64,000 bases of DNA, taken from the NCBI RefSeq assembly GCF_022448905.1, contig NZ_JAKVCW010000011.1, positions 62,001 to 126,000 of the forward strand, given 5' to 3'. Numbering within the stretch: the first letter of the stretch is position 1; every line of letters starts with the position of its first letter. Shown here in pieces: positions 7,744 through 17,110 of this stretch. The position numbers and the translations under genes are program-made. A model generated the notes under the pieces. That model had not been told where the DNA came from, did not search any database, and saw only the letters and a program-made list of their open reading frames with translations. The DNA comes from Shimia sp. GTDB taxonomy: Bacteria; Pseudomonadota; Alphaproteobacteria; Rhodobacterales; Rhodobacteraceae.

Positions 7744-9618
7744 TTAACTTCCATCGTGGAAAAAGTTGTAGATTGTCTCCGCCAGTTTATCAGAGACGCC
7801 ATCCACGGCCTTCAAATCCGCCAAATTGGCACGGCTTACGGCTTTCGCGCTGCCAAAATGCGCCAATAGCGCCCGTTTCCGCGTCGCGCCCACGCCCGGC
7901 ACGTCATCCAGCGGCGTTGCGCCCACTGCTTTGGCGCGTTTCGCACGGTGTGTGCCAATCGCAAACCTGTGCGCCTCGTCGCGCAGGCGCTGGATGAAAT
8001 ACAACACCGGATCATTCCGGCGCAGCGCCATCACGCTTTTGCCCACGCGGTGGAATTCTTCCTTGCCGTGGTCTCGGTCCACCCCTTTGGCCACGCCCAC
8101 CATCGGAATATCCGCCACGCCGTGTTCGACCATGATCTCATGCACGGCGCTGACCTGCCCGGCGCCCCCATCGATCAACAGCAGGTCCGGCCACATGCCT
8201 TTGTCCCGATCAGGGTCTTCCTTCTGAAGCCGCGAGAACCGTCGGTGCAGCACCTCTTTCATCATGCCAAAATCATCGCCGGGCGTGATGTCATCGCCTT
8301 TGATGTTGAACTTGCGATAGCTGTTTTTCATAAAGCCGTCCGGACCCGCGACAATCATGCCACCCACTGCATTGGTGCCCTGTAAGTGGCTGTTGTCGTA
8401 GACCTCAATCCGTTGCGGTGGCCCACTCAGATCAAACGCCTCCGCCACACCGCGTAACAGCTTCGCTTGGGTCGCGGTTTCGCTCATCTTGCGCCCCAGG
8501 CTCTCCCGCGCATTGCGCAGCGCCCCGCTGACAAGTTCCGCCTTCTCGCCTCGCTGTGGCACGAGTATCTCAACCTTGCGGCCAAGCTTGTCACTCAAGG
8601 CATCCGCCAAAAGCGCGCTGTCTTCGATATCATCGGACAAGATGATCTGCCGCGGGGGATCCTTGCTGTCATAGAACTGGCCAACAAAGGCCTGCATCAC
8701 CTCTGCCTTGCTCACATCTGGCCCAACCCGCGGATAGTAATCACGGTTGCCCCAGTTCTGGTTCGCCCGAATAAAAAACACCTGAACACATGCCTGCCCG
8801 CTGTCCATATGCAACGCAATCACATCAGCTTCTTTCACGCCCTGCGGATTGATGCCTTGGGCGCTCTGGACCTGGGTCAACGCCCGGATACGATCTCGCA
8901 AAGCCGCCGCCTTCTCAAACTCCAGATTGTCGGACGCCACCTGCATTTCCGCCGCCAGATCCGCCTGAACTTTGGTGGAACGCCCGCGCAGAAAATCATC
9001 CGCCGCCGCAACAAGCTTGGCATAGTCCTCTTTGCTGATTTTGCCACCACACGGCCCAGCACAACGCTTGAGATGATAGTTCAGACAAGGCCGATCTCCA
9101 GCTTCCACCTCCTTGTCTGTGCAACTGCGCAGCAGAAAGACCTTCTGCAAAGTGTTCAACGTGCGATTGACCGCGCCGGCACTTGCAAATGGCCCATAGT
9201 ATTTACCTTTGCGCGTTTTGGCGCCCCGATGCTTTTCGATACGAGGGAAGTCGTGTTCCGACGAAATAAAAATATGCGGGAAACTTTTGTCGTCGCGCAG
9301 CAGCACATTGTACTTCGGCTTCAACTGCTTGATCAGGTTCTGCTCCAAAAGCAGCGCCTCGGTTTCCGTCTTGGTGGTCAGAAACATCATTGAGCTGGTT
9401 TCGGAGATCATCCGCGCAATCCGGCCTGAATGGCCTGCGGGTCTCGCATAGTTTGACACCCGTGCGCGCAGGTTCCGCGCCTTGCCGACATACAACACCC
9501 GCGCCTGCGCATCGAGCATGCGATAAACACCGGGCGATCCGTCCAGTGTTTTAAGGTAGTTTTGTATACATTCGTGTCCCGTCGGGCCGTCAGGACTTTC
9601 AACGCTGTCAGAGGTCAT
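7744..9618 (-). CDS. uvrC: excinuclease ABC subunit C (UvrC)
   Basis: 624 residues, the dual-incision nuclease of nucleotide excision repair. Domain order is standard. The GIY-YIG nuclease is at ~28-110 ([44 protein letters not shown]). A Cys-rich segment follows ([25 protein letters not shown]). The UVR motif for UvrB contact comes next ([18 protein letters not shown]). The RNase H-like endonuclease domain is at ~380-540 ([26 protein letters not shown]). Tandem helix-hairpin-helix motifs end the protein ([21 protein letters not shown]). No Shine-Dalgarno is obvious before the ATG at 9618. No GAAC-N7-GAAC SOS box was seen in the 361-base upstream gap. Confidence 0.96.
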   Translation of the reverse strand: MTSDSVESPDGPTGHECIQNYLKTLDGSPGVYRMLDAQARVLYVGKARNLRARVSNYARPAGHSGRIARMISETSSMMFLTTKTETEALLLEQNLIKQLKPKYNVLLRDDKSFPHIFISSEHDFPRIEKHRGAKTRKGKYYGPFASAGAVNRTLNTLQKVFLLRSCTDKEVEAGDRPCLNYHLKRCAGPCGGKISKEDYAKLVAAADDFLRGRSTKVQADLAAEMQVASDNLEFEKAAALRDRIRALTQVQSAQGINPQGVKEADVIALHMDSGQACVQVFFIRANQNWGNRDYYPRVGPDVSKAEVMQAFVGQFYDSKDPPRQIILSDDIEDSALLADALSDKLGRKVEILVPQRGEKAELVSGALRNARESLGRKMSETATQAKLLRGVAEAFDLSGPPQRIEVYDNSHLQGTNAVGGMIVAGPDGFMKNSYRKFNIKGDDITPGDDFGMMKEVLHRRFSRLQKEDPDRDKGMWPDLLLIDGGAGQVSAVHEIMVEHGVADIPMVGVAKGVDRDHGKEEFHRVGKSVMALRRNDPVLYFIQRLRDEAHRFAIGTHRAKRAKAVGATPLDDVPGVGATRKRALLAHFGSAKAVSRANLADLKAVDGVSDKLAETIYNFFHDGS

Positions 9619-9979
9619 GTGTTTTCAAATATGATTCTTTTGGTCGGGCTGCAATCTTGACGCCCTTGACGCAAGAGTAAACAAATCCACGGAAACTGTG
9701 GATAAGTCTGAAGATATCTTTTGCCCTCACGCGGATTTCCCTTGTTTTTGGCTGCTTTCGGCGCATTGCCTAAAAATTAGGCATAAAAATAAGCCATTGA
9801 TTTCAAACGAAAGTTTTTTAAACACATCTCAAATTATTGAAATCATTAAGAAAAAGTAAAATTTATGTAACGGAACTGTGACCGGTGCAAAACTTATCTC
9901 TGATATGCGCTTTTCGCCGCAAAACGCCGACGTTGTTATCGCAATCAACCAACTCTGCGGCGAAGCCTGTTTCAGCCCG
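9619..9979. other. 361-base gap upstream of uvrC, with an AT-rich tract and a perfect dyad
   Basis: No gene is seen here. About 9768-9870 is strikingly AT-rich against the GC-rich background. It contains the perfect inverted repeat GCCTAA-AAA-TTAGGC at 9768-9782, some 150 bases upstream of uvrC. The region presumably carries the uvrC promoter and regulator sites; I could not pick a convincing -35/-10 pair. Confidence 0.5.
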
Positions 9980-10732
9980 TTACCAACGCAAATGCTGGCC
10001 ACCATCCACGCAAATTGCCTGCCCAGTCACAGCTTTGGCATCCAGCAAATAGCCCAAAGCCGCGGTAATATCGTCCACGCCAACGCCCCGACCAAGCACT
10101 GTGCCAGCCCGCTCAGCCGCAAAATCCGCAGCGTCCTGATGCGCCCCTTGCAACGTCGGCCCCGGCGCGATGCCATTCACGCGGATATGCGGCGCCAATC
10201 CCTGCGCGGCTGTCTGGGTCAGCGCCCAAAGCCCCATCTTCGCCAAAGTGTAAGTCGAAAACTCCGGCGTCAGGTTGCGGATACGCTGATCCAGCATGTT
10301 CACCACCAGCCCTGCCGCCACCGGCTCGCCCTGTGCATCTTTCGCCGCCGCGAGGCCCTGCGCCGCCATCAGCTGCGTCAAAACGTAGGGCGCCCGCAGG
10401 TTGCTCTCCATATGGCGGTCCCAACCCTCTCTGGTTGAGGACTGCACAGAGTCATCCTCAAATATTGATGCATTGTTGATAAGGCAGGTGATCGGCCCAC
10501 CCAGAGCCGCAACACTCTCGGTAAACAGCGCCTTGGTTTGCGTCTCATCCAGAAGGTCTGCCTGCACCGCAACACTCGTCTGTCCGCAGGCCTCAATCGC
10601 CGCCACCGTCTCCGCAGCCCCTTCAACAGAGGTCGCATAATGCACCGCCACGTCATAACCGCGCTGCGCCAATGCCACAGCCATCGCTTGTCCAAGCCGC
10701 TGTCCGGCGCCAGTTACCAATGCCCGCGCCAT
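9980..10732 (-). CDS. short-chain dehydrogenase/reductase, pteridine-reductase-like
   Basis: 250 residues, a classical SDR with N-terminal cofactor motif VTGAGQRLGQAMA, the NNAS segment INNASIFEDD, and the catalytic Tyr-x-x-x-Lys in YTLAKMGLW. The position usually held by catalytic Ser lies in VVNMLDQRIR, and the C-terminus is VTGQAICVDGGQHLRW. Asp in place of Ser before the YxxxK motif, together with GQRLG, resembles the FolM/PTR1 pteridine reductase group, so a dihydromonapterin or dihydrofolate reductase role is possible but unproven. It is upstream of uvrC on the same strand, with a 361-base gap. Confidence 0.8.
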   Translation of the reverse strand: MARALVTGAGQRLGQAMAVALAQRGYDVAVHYATSVEGAAETVAAIEACGQTSVAVQADLLDETQTKALFTESVAALGGPITCLINNASIFEDDSVQSSTREGWDRHMESNLRAPYVLTQLMAAQGLAAAKDAQGEPVAAGLVVNMLDQRIRNLTPEFSTYTLAKMGLWALTQTAAQGLAPHIRVNGIAPGPTLQGAHQDAADFAAERAGTVLGRGVGVDDITAALGYLLDAKAVTGQAICVDGGQHLRW

Positions 10733-10749
10733 ATCAGTCTCCGCTTAAA

Positions 10750-11700
10750 TTAGGTCAGGGTTATCAAGATGTAAGCTAGATAGAGTACGGTGAGAATGAC
10801 ACCCCAGATGCGTGTGATGTCTCTTTTTAGGAAAACAAATGGGATCAGGATCAGGGACGCGCCCAGCATCACCCAGAAATCAAACTCGAAGAAGTCCGGG
10901 TCCACGCGGATCGGGTGAATGATCGAGGTGATACCGATAATGGCCAACAGGTTGAACATGTTAGAGCCAATCACGTTGCCCAGCGCCACATCCGCCTGAC
11001 GGCGCAGTGCGGCCATCACGGTGGTCGCCAGCTCTGGCAAAGAGGTGCCCAGCGCGATCAGCGTCAAGCCGATCACCGTGTCGCTCACGCCATACCGCCG
11101 CGCAATGATCTCGGCGTTGTCCACCATCAAGTCCGCGCCGAGCGGCAGCCCCACAAGACCCAGAATAAGGAAGACAATGATGCGCCACCACGGCATGTCC
11201 GGGTCCGCGCCTTCGACCTCTTCCTCGTCCATTTCCATGGCGGCTTCGGCCTTCTTGTGGCACCGCGCCTGATAGAATGCGCTGCCCAGCACCAACGCCA
11301 GCGCGCCCAGCAAAACCAAACCATTGCCAAAGCGGAAGAAACCATCCGCAGCCAAGGCGATGAACAGCACCGAAGCGGCAATCATCATCACAAAGTTGCG
11401 TCTGGAATTGCAGTGGCTGGTGTGGATCGGCGCCAAAATGGCCGGAATACCCAGCACCAACAGGATGTTGGCAATATTGGAGCCAACAACGTTACCAATC
11501 GCAATGCCCGGCGCGTTTTTCAACGCGGCCTGGATAGAGATCAACAGTTCAGGGGCAGAGGTGCCAAAGGCCACAATCGTCAGCGAGACGATCAACGCCG
11601 GAATCCCGATCCGCAGCGACAGGTTCACCGCGCCACGTACCAGCGCGTCCCCAGCCAATAGCAGGATCACCAAACCCAGCGATACCAGCAACCATTCCAT
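10750..11700 (-). CDS. calcium/sodium antiporter, CaCA family (YrbG-like)
   Basis: 316 residues with the two inverted alpha-repeats of the cation/Ca exchanger superfamily. Repeat 1 has SLTIVAFGTSAPELLISIQAA then GNVVGSNIANILLVLG. Repeat 2 has GLTLIALGTSLPELATTVMAA then GNVIGSNMFNLLAIIG. About ten membrane helices are split by a cytoplasmic acidic loop (residues ~150-170, MEMDEEEVEGADPD) that could sense Ca. The family moves Ca out of, and Na into, the cytoplasm. It lies three bases downstream of a zinc-ribbon microprotein gene, in a run of leftward genes. Confidence 0.92.
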   Translation of the reverse strand: MEWLLVSLGLVILLLAGDALVRGAVNLSLRIGIPALIVSLTIVAFGTSAPELLISIQAALKNAPGIAIGNVVGSNIANILLVLGIPAILAPIHTSHCNSRRNFVMMIAASVLFIALAADGFFRFGNGLVLLGALALVLGSAFYQARCHKKAEAAMEMDEEEVEGADPDMPWWRIIVFLILGLVGLPLGADLMVDNAEIIARRYGVSDTVIGLTLIALGTSLPELATTVMAALRRQADVALGNVIGSNMFNLLAIIGITSIIHPIRVDPDFFEFDFWVMLGASLILIPFVFLKRDITRIWGVILTVLYLAYILITLT

Positions 11701-11703
11701 GCT

Positions 11704-11871
11704 CTACCCCATGTCCTTGCCGCAGGGGCATGGCCCCTTGCCAATTTTGTACCGCCCGCACTTGGGGCATTTCTTTGATTGCAACTGCTTCTGGCCCGGA
11801 AACCGGAGTTTGCCAAACATCGCGAGCACCGCCATGCCGACCAGAAACAGAGAGACAATCTTTACCAGCAC
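11704..11871 (-). CDS. 55-residue membrane-anchored zinc-ribbon microprotein
   Basis: Short gene starting with GTG at 11871, two bases after the TGA of the S49 peptidase gene (11873-11875). One N-terminal transmembrane helix (VKIVSLFLVGMAVLAMFG) is followed by a compact CPKCGRYKIGKGPCPCG, four cysteines spaced as a zinc ribbon. Function unknown. It is tightly packed between the S49 peptidase and the Ca/Na antiporter, so it belongs to their operon. A longer reading from 11976 would overlap the peptidase gene and is rejected. Confidence 0.72.
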   Translation of the reverse strand: MLVKIVSLFLVGMAVLAMFGKLRFPGQKQLQSKKCPKCGRYKIGKGPCPCGKDMG

Positions 11872-11872
11872 G

Positions 11873-12670
11873 TCAGAGCCCAAACCGCGCGAACTGCGCC
11901 CGTTCTTCAATGCCCGCAACCGCATCCTGGGCGAGTGAAGCCCCAAAACGCTGCCACATGGACCGTTTGATGCCATAACGGCGCAGCTTCACTTTGTCCC
12001 CAAAGCGCGCCTTCAAAACCGGCACCAAATGTCCAATTTCGTCGATCAGACCAACCTCTTTGGCCTGCGACCCGATCCAGATTTCTCCGGTGAACAGGTC
12101 ATCATTGTCCGCAAGTTTTTTGCCCCGCCGTGATTGCACATGGGCGATGAAATTCTGGTGAATTTGCTCCAGCATCCGCTTCAGCCGGGCCACATCTTCG
12201 GCCTTTTCCGGCTGAAATGGATCGAGCATCGATTTGCTTTTTCCAGCTGTGTAAACCCGCCGTTCAAATCCCTGACGCGACAGGAACACATTCGCGCCGA
12301 AGCCCGCTGAAATCACGCCAATGGAGCCAACAACCGAGCTTTCGTCCGCGTAAATCTCATCCGCCGCCGCCGCGAGCCAATAGCCTCCGGATGCGGCCAC
12401 ATCCTCAACAAAGGCAATGACAGGAACCTCTTTTTCCTCGGAAAGCCGCCGGATGCGGCTGCCGATCAGCGCGCTTTGCACCGGGCTGCCACCGGGCGAA
12501 TTGATTTCAAGCGCCACCGCCGCAGGCTTGCCCTTGGCAAAGGCTTTTTCCAGCAACGGCGCCAATGTGGCATCGTTCAATTGTCCACGACCGCCCGCGG
12601 CAATCATGCCTTGCAGACGCACCACCGCCACTGTTGGCGCTTTCTTGGCAAAAGGGTTCAAGCGTTTCAT
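11873..12670 (-). CDS. S49-family serine peptidase (short SppA/SohB type)
   Basis: 265 residues, single-domain signal-peptide-peptidase family. The nucleophile Ser is in VEDVAASGGYWLAAAADEIYA, and the general-base Lys should be in TAGKSKSMLDPF; ALEINSPGGSPVQS and SSVVGSIGVI complete the fold. The first ~12 residues are basic, and no clear signal peptide is seen, so the protein may be cytoplasmic or peripherally attached. Known S49 enzymes degrade cleaved signal peptides or membrane protein fragments. It heads the peptidase / zinc-ribbon / antiporter cluster. Confidence 0.9.
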   Translation of the reverse strand: MKRLNPFAKKAPTVAVVRLQGMIAAGGRGQLNDATLAPLLEKAFAKGKPAAVALEINSPGGSPVQSALIGSRIRRLSEEKEVPVIAFVEDVAASGGYWLAAAADEIYADESSVVGSIGVISAGFGANVFLSRQGFERRVYTAGKSKSMLDPFQPEKAEDVARLKRMLEQIHQNFIAHVQSRRGKKLADNDDLFTGEIWIGSQAKEVGLIDEIGHLVPVLKARFGDKVKLRRYGIKRSMWQRFGASLAQDAVAGIEERAQFARFGL

Positions 12671-12738
12671 CCCATGGCATGTAGAACGCGCATGGTCGTT
12701 TCACAAGGTAAGCCCCTCAGGAAAGCGATGTTTGTGAT

Positions 12739-12775
12739 CAAAAATCCTGATGTGACGCGAGTCACCTCGCGTCAC
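12739..12775 (-). terminator. terminator of the ABC exporter operon
   Basis: A perfect 10-bp stem, GTGACGCGAG with CTCGCGTCAC, around a 4-base loop (12752-12775). On the minus strand it is followed after a few bases by TTTTT. It lies just beyond the permease stop codon. Confidence 0.7.
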
Positions 12776-12783
12776 TCTGCAAA

Positions 12784-13545
12784 TCAGGCCCGAATGCGCC
12801 AACCGGTTTTGAAGATCCACCAGATGATGCCCATGCACAGGGCAGTGAAGCCGAAGATCGCCAACAGGCTCAGCCCCACAGGCACATCCGCCGTGCCAAA
12901 GAAGGACCAACGGAAACCGGAAATCAGATACACCACAGGGTTAAACAGCGTGATCTTCTGCCAGATCGGCGGCAGCATCGAGATCGAATAAAACGAGCCG
13001 CCAAGGAACACCAGCGGCGTCACCACCAACAGCGGGATTAACTGCAGCTGCTCAAAGTTGCCCGCCCAGACCCCGATGATAAAACCAAACAGCGAGAAGC
13101 TCACACAGGTCAGCACCAAAAACAGGATCATCGCCCAGGGGTGTGTGACCGGCACATCGACAAACATCGACGCGGTGGCCAAAATCACCACACCAATGAA
13201 CAGCGCTTTGGTCGCCGCCGCCCCCACAAAGCCCAGTACAATCTCAAAGAAACTGACCGGCGCGCTCAAGAGTTCATAGATGGTGCCAATGAACTTCGGG
13301 AAATAGATGCCAAAAGACGCGTTTGAGAGCGCCTGCGTCATCACCGACAGCATGATCAGCCCCGGCACAATAAACGCCCCGTAACTCACGCCCTCGACCT
13401 GATCGATCCGGCTGCCAATCGCGGCGCCAAACACCACAAAATACAGCGACGTGGAAATCACAGGAGAAATGAAACTCTGCGCAATTGTGCGGAAGAACCG
13501 CACCATCTCGGAGTAGTAGATTGCCCATACAGCCGTGAAATTCAT
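12784..13545 (-). CDS. ABC-2 type transporter permease (YadH-like)
   Basis: 253 residues with six predicted membrane helices. The N-terminus ([34 protein letters not shown]) and the conserved ABC-2 signature region ([41 protein letters not shown]) are typical of the YadH/DrrB type of exporters. The substrate is unknown. The start overlaps the end of the ATPase gene by four bases (ATGA), so the two subunits are translationally coupled. Confidence 0.9.
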   Translation of the reverse strand: MNFTAVWAIYYSEMVRFFRTIAQSFISPVISTSLYFVVFGAAIGSRIDQVEGVSYGAFIVPGLIMLSVMTQALSNASFGIYFPKFIGTIYELLSAPVSFFEIVLGFVGAAATKALFIGVVILATASMFVDVPVTHPWAMILFLVLTCVSFSLFGFIIGVWAGNFEQLQLIPLLVVTPLVFLGGSFYSISMLPPIWQKITLFNPVVYLISGFRWSFFGTADVPVGLSLLAIFGFTALCMGIIWWIFKTGWRIRA

Positions 13546-14465
13546 GCCGCGCCCTCCTTCACCAGCCCGACAAAGATGTCCTCAAGGCTCGACTGGTCCG
13601 TCTGAATGTCTTTGAGCTGCAAGCCAGCCGCACTGATTTCGCCCAACAGGCGGGTGATGCCCGTGCTCTCGCCGCTGGTGTCATAGTGATAGCGCAGCGC
13701 ATTGCCGCCCTCGGCAATCTCCAGATTATAGCTCGCGAGGCTCTCCGGTACGCTCTCCACCGGCGCTTGCAGGTCCACTTGCAGGGTCTTCTGCCCCAAA
13801 CGCTGCATCAGCGCCGCCTTCTCTTCCACCAGCAGCAGCTCACCACCGTTGATCACGCCCACACGATCGGCAATCGCCTCGGCCTCTTCGATGTAGTGCG
13901 TGGTCAGAATGATGGTCACGCCCTGCTCTTTGAGCTTGGCAACCACATCCCACATGTCCTTGCGCAACTCCACGTCCACACCTGCCGTCGGCTCATCCAG
14001 AAACAGCACCCGCGGTTCATGGCTCAGCGCCTTGGCAATCAGCACCCGCCGCTTCATACCGCCGGACAGCATCATGATCCGCGCGTCTTTCTTGTCCCAT
14101 AGCGACAGCTGCTTGAGGATCTCTTCGATCTTGGCAGGGTTGGCCTTTTTACCAAACAAACCGCGCGAATAGGTGACCACATCGATCACCTTGTTGAACG
14201 GCTCCAAGTTGATCTCCTGCGGCACCAGACCAATCATCGACCGCGCCGCGCGGTAGTCCTTGACCACGTCGTGCCCACCCACGGACACCGAGCCCGCACT
14301 CGGATTGGTGATCCCGCAAATGGTGGAAATCAATGTGGTTTTGCCCGCGCCATTCGGCCCCAGAAGCGCGAGAATTTCGCCCTCCTTGATGCCCAGAGTC
14401 ACGCCTTTGAGCGCCTCAAACCCACCTTTGTAGGTTTTGCGCAAGTCTTTTATGTCTACAATCAC
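13542..14465 (-). CDS. ABC transporter ATP-binding protein (YadG-like)
   Basis: 307 residues, nucleotide-binding subunit of the ABC-2 exporter. Walker [10 protein letters not shown], signature LSGGMKRR, Walker [12 protein letters not shown] and the switch histidine in [10 protein letters not shown] are all present. The C-terminal ~80 residues form the extra domain common in this subfamily. I chose the GTG at 14465 ([15 protein letters not shown]): it has AAGAGGGAG at good spacing and puts the usual short strand first; a longer reading to 14540 is non-homologous. It is upstream of and coupled to its permease. Confidence 0.92.
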   Translation of the reverse strand: MIVDIKDLRKTYKGGFEALKGVTLGIKEGEILALLGPNGAGKTTLISTICGITNPSAGSVSVGGHDVVKDYRAARSMIGLVPQEINLEPFNKVIDVVTYSRGLFGKKANPAKIEEILKQLSLWDKKDARIMMLSGGMKRRVLIAKALSHEPRVLFLDEPTAGVDVELRKDMWDVVAKLKEQGVTIILTTHYIEEAEAIADRVGVINGGELLLVEEKAALMQRLGQKTLQVDLQAPVESVPESLASYNLEIAEGGNALRYHYDTSGESTGITRLLGEISAAGLQLKDIQTDQSSLEDIFVGLVKEGAA

Positions 14466-14629
14466 CGCCGGCTCCCTCTTCCGGTCTGCACCTTTGTAAG
14501 CGCGCCACCCTATCAGGTGGCTGGTCCGCGCCAAGTGCACAAATTTTCAGAGGGATATGTGCACCACCGCACGGCTCTACAAGCCCGGTGAAGCAATCTG
14601 TTTTACATGCAAAGGATTTCTTGCGTGGC

Positions 14630-15142
14630 TTAGCCGCCAGTCATCCGCTTCAGCAGACCCTTTTTCGGGGCCTCTTCCGCCACCTCTTCGCCCTCATCCG
14701 CTGGCCCTTCCAGCGAGGTCTGCAAATTGGTGAAAAACTGATCCGCCATCTTTTTGGCAAAGCCGTCAATCAACCGGCTGCCCAGCTGTGCCAGCTTACC
14801 ACCCACCTTGGCGTCCACTTCATAGCTCAGCAGCGTACCCGTTTCACTCGGAGCCAGCGTCACATCCGCGCCACCTTTGGCAAACCCGGCCGCGCCACCT
14901 TTGCCTTCACCGGTCAGTGTCAGGCTTTCACCCTCCACCAGATTGGACAGCTCGACTTTGCCTTTGAAGGTCGCCTTCACCGGCCCAACCTTCTGCACCA
15001 CAGTGGCCTCAAAACCCTCCTCGGCGTTGCCGGTCACGTCTTTTGCACCTGGCACACAATGGAGCAGGCTGTCCGCGCTGAGCAAAGCCGCCCAGACGTC
15101 CGCCACCGGGGCCGCGATTTCGCGTTGATCACTCATATGCAT
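14630..15142 (-). CDS. CoxG-like SRPBCC-family protein
   Basis: 170 residues of the SRPBCC (START-like) superfamily, CoxG branch: REIAAPVADVWAALLSADSLLHCVPGAKDV, then VGPVKATFKGKVELSN and LSYEVDAKVGGKLAQLGSRLIDG. In CO dehydrogenase clusters CoxG is thought to anchor the enzyme at the membrane, but no coxLMS genes are present here, so the partner is unknown. The C-terminal ~25 residues are charged (Glu-rich then KKGLLKRMTGG). The start ATG at 15142 has AGGAGG upstream. The gene stands alone, divergent from the nucleotidyl cyclase. Confidence 0.82.
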   Translation of the reverse strand: MHMSDQREIAAPVADVWAALLSADSLLHCVPGAKDVTGNAEEGFEATVVQKVGPVKATFKGKVELSNLVEGESLTLTGEGKGGAAGFAKGGADVTLAPSETGTLLSYEVDAKVGGKLAQLGSRLIDGFAKKMADQFFTNLQTSLEGPADEGEEVAEEAPKKGLLKRMTGG

Positions 15143-15346
15143 TTTGGCTCTCCTCCTGTGGCTCGTTGTCGCCAACCTAGGCAGATGCACAAACCGCTGC
15201 AAGCACACCAAGGTCGTAGCAGATCGCAAGCGCGACACCCTTTCTCAAAAATGGGACACAATCATGTGTATACTGGGGTTGATCCCACGCAGTAGAACAC
15301 CATATCACGACCAGATAAGTTAATCGCATTAACATAAGAGTTTCCG

Positions 15347-16354
15347 ATGCCCTCCGACATCCAAAGAAAGCTGACAACCATTCTTGCAGCAGACGCCGCC
15401 GGCTACAGCCGTGTGATGGAGTTGAACGAGGAAGAAGGCCTGCGCACCCTCAAAGCCGCGCGTGCCGTGTTCAAGAAATTCATTGCCCGCCATCATGGTC
15501 GCGTGGCCAACACCGCAGGGGACGGCTTGATTGCCGAATTTCCCTCTGTGGTCGAAGCGGTGCAATGCGCCATCGAGGTCCAACGCGAATTGGGCGATCA
15601 GCGGCAAGACCCTGAAATGGCACTTAATTTCCGCATTGGCATACACCTTGGCGATGTCATGGTGGATGGCAAGGACCTACTTGGAGAAGGCGTCAACCTC
15701 GCCGCGCGCCTGCAAAGCATGGCGGAACCGGGGGGCATTTTGATCTCTCAGCAGGTGTACGACCAAGTGCGCGGCAAACTCACCGTTGGCTTTGACTACA
15801 TCGGTGAACGCCACCCAAAAAATTTCTCCGAAGGTGTGCAGGTCTACTGCGTCGCCAACATGGCCAACGCCTATCCCAAAATGCACATCCCGGAGCCAGA
15901 GCGCGCAACTCCCAATGTTGCGCCGCAAAGCGCCGCGCCCTTCGCAGCCAAAGCAAGCTCTTGGCCTGATGATGAGTTTGATGAGGTCCTCAACAAGGAG
16001 CGCCCCCAATCTGCCTCCTCCGACGCAGGGGACGACGACGCCGAAGTCGCGCTACGGACGCGCGGCAAACAATTTGCCCTGATCTTTGGCGCGTTGTGTG
16101 TGATCGACATGATCTCCGGGCGCGGACTCTGGGCCCATTGGCCCGGCCTCGCCCTGCTCACAGCGTGGCTTTTTCAAGCGGCACCCCTTTGGGCCAACAC
16201 CCGGTTTAGTCCAGCCATGCTCCGTGGCGCAGCGGTTGTCACAGCACTGGTGCTCATCAATCTGTTTTCGTGGGATGGATACTTCTGGGCCATCTGGCCA
16301 GCAGGTGCTCTGGGGTTTGCCGCCCTGATGCGCCGGACCCGCAAACGCACCTAA
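15347..16354 (+). CDS. class III adenylate/guanylate cyclase with C-terminal membrane domain
   Basis: 335 residues. Residues ~5-175 form a class III nucleotidyl cyclase domain of the bacterial pH-sensing-like type. The first metal Asp is in ILAADAAGYSRVM, the second in TAGDGLIAEFPS, and the core continues FRIGIHLGDVMVDGKDLLGEGVNLAARLQ. A linker of ~60 mostly acidic residues follows. The C-terminal ~100 residues hold about four hydrophobic segments with many Trp, resembling '2TM' domains. It probably makes cAMP at the membrane, with the linker and membrane part as a sensor; that role is inferred. The order cyclase-first, membrane-last is noteworthy. Confidence 0.85.
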   Translation: MPSDIQRKLTTILAADAAGYSRVMELNEEEGLRTLKAARAVFKKFIARHHGRVANTAGDGLIAEFPSVVEAVQCAIEVQRELGDQRQDPEMALNFRIGIHLGDVMVDGKDLLGEGVNLAARLQSMAEPGGILISQQVYDQVRGKLTVGFDYIGERHPKNFSEGVQVYCVANMANAYPKMHIPEPERATPNVAPQSAAPFAAKASSWPDDEFDEVLNKERPQSASSDAGDDDAEVALRTRGKQFALIFGALCVIDMISGRGLWAHWPGLALLTAWLFQAAPLWANTRFSPAMLRGAAVVTALVLINLFSWDGYFWAIWPAGALGFAALMRRTRKRT

Positions 16355-16426
16355 ACCAACCAAACAACACAGGCGATGCTCCTTCTCCGTCGTTTCGGAG
16401 GGCCACCCTTCGCGTGCCGCCCAGCA

Positions 16427-16445
16427 AATTCCGCAAAGCGGAATT
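16427..16445. promoter_or_regulatory. perfect palindrome upstream of the MaoC gene, candidate operator
   Basis: Arms AATTCCGC and GCGGAATT around AAA. Related sites TTCCAC-CAT-GCGGAA (26113-26127) and TTCCGC-CAC-GCGAAC (24304-24318) lie in two other gaps of the fatty-acid block. The distance to the MaoC start codon is ~110 bases. Confidence 0.5.
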
Positions 16446-16553
16446 AACTTCCGCATATTGACAGATCGCTCCGAATCCCGTCTCCTAGTCACAAGTGAAA
16501 CTAAATTTCGCATTGCAGAATATTGTGAGAAACAAGGGTTGGGAGCCGGTCAC

Positions 16554-17036
16554 ATGATTTCTAGAATTCTCAAACTCGAAGACGGTGTGGGCTGCGAATT
16601 TGGCCTCTCCAAATGGGTCAAAATCGATCAAGCCATGATCGACGCCTTCGCCAAAGCCACCGGCGAAGCGCAAACCATCCACACCGATCCGGACGCCGCC
16701 AAGGACACACCCTATGGCAGCACCGTGGCCCCCGGCTTCCTGACGCTCTCCCTCCTCAGCCAGATGATCGCCGACGCCGTGCCCCGTACCGAAGCCGAGA
16801 GCACCGGCATCAACTACGGCTTTGACCGCGTGCGCTTTGTCGCCCCCGTCAAAGCAGGCGCCGAAATTCGCGGCCGTTTCACATTGGCAAAATACTCCGA
16901 GCCGCAGCCCGGTGTGATCGAGATGCAGTGGAATGTGACTGTCGAAATCAAAGGCGAGGACAAACCGGCGCTGGTGGCGCAATGGAAAAACCTGCGCTTT
17001 GAGCAAGGCGTCGAGACCTACGCGCAAGCCAGCTAG
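16554..17036 (+). CDS. MaoC-family (R)-enoyl-CoA hydratase
   Basis: 160 residues with a single hot-dog fold. The MaoC/NodN hydratase signature is clear: [37 protein letters not shown], carrying the catalytic Asp/His-like pair. It probably hydrates trans-2-enoyl-CoA in fatty-acid or polyhydroxyalkanoate metabolism. The ATG at 16554 has GGGAG eight bases upstream; earlier in-frame starts give a non-homologous lead. It lies 74 bases before the thiolase gene on the same strand, and the gap holds copy B of the dispersed 42-bp element. Confidence 0.85.
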   Translation: MISRILKLEDGVGCEFGLSKWVKIDQAMIDAFAKATGEAQTIHTDPDAAKDTPYGSTVAPGFLTLSLLSQMIADAVPRTEAESTGINYGFDRVRFVAPVKAGAEIRGRFTLAKYSEPQPGVIEMQWNVTVEIKGEDKPALVAQWKNLRFEQGVETYAQAS

Positions 17037-17047
17037 GGCTCAAAACG

Positions 17048-17089
17048 TACCTCCGCAAAACAGCCGCGATACAGACGCAATACCGACGT
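17048..17089 (-). repeat. 42-bp dispersed intergenic element, copy B
   Basis: Minus-strand units GTCGGTATTGC, GTCTGTATCGC and GGCTGTTTTGC, then GGAGGTA. It begins 12 bases after the MaoC stop and ends 21 bases before the thiolase start. Confidence 0.75.
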
Positions 17090-17110
17090 GAAAAATCAGG
17101 ACATTTCCCC

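Noticed and set aside
14630..15142. Part of a CO dehydrogenase cluster, judged from the CoxG-like gene
   Set aside because: None of the neighbours encodes a molybdenum hydroxylase subunit or its accessory proteins. CoxG-like proteins also occur alone.
15177..15377. Short minus-strand frame overlapping the cyclase start
   Set aside because: No ribosome site, no recognisable protein, and it overlaps the divergent promoter region of two well-supported genes.
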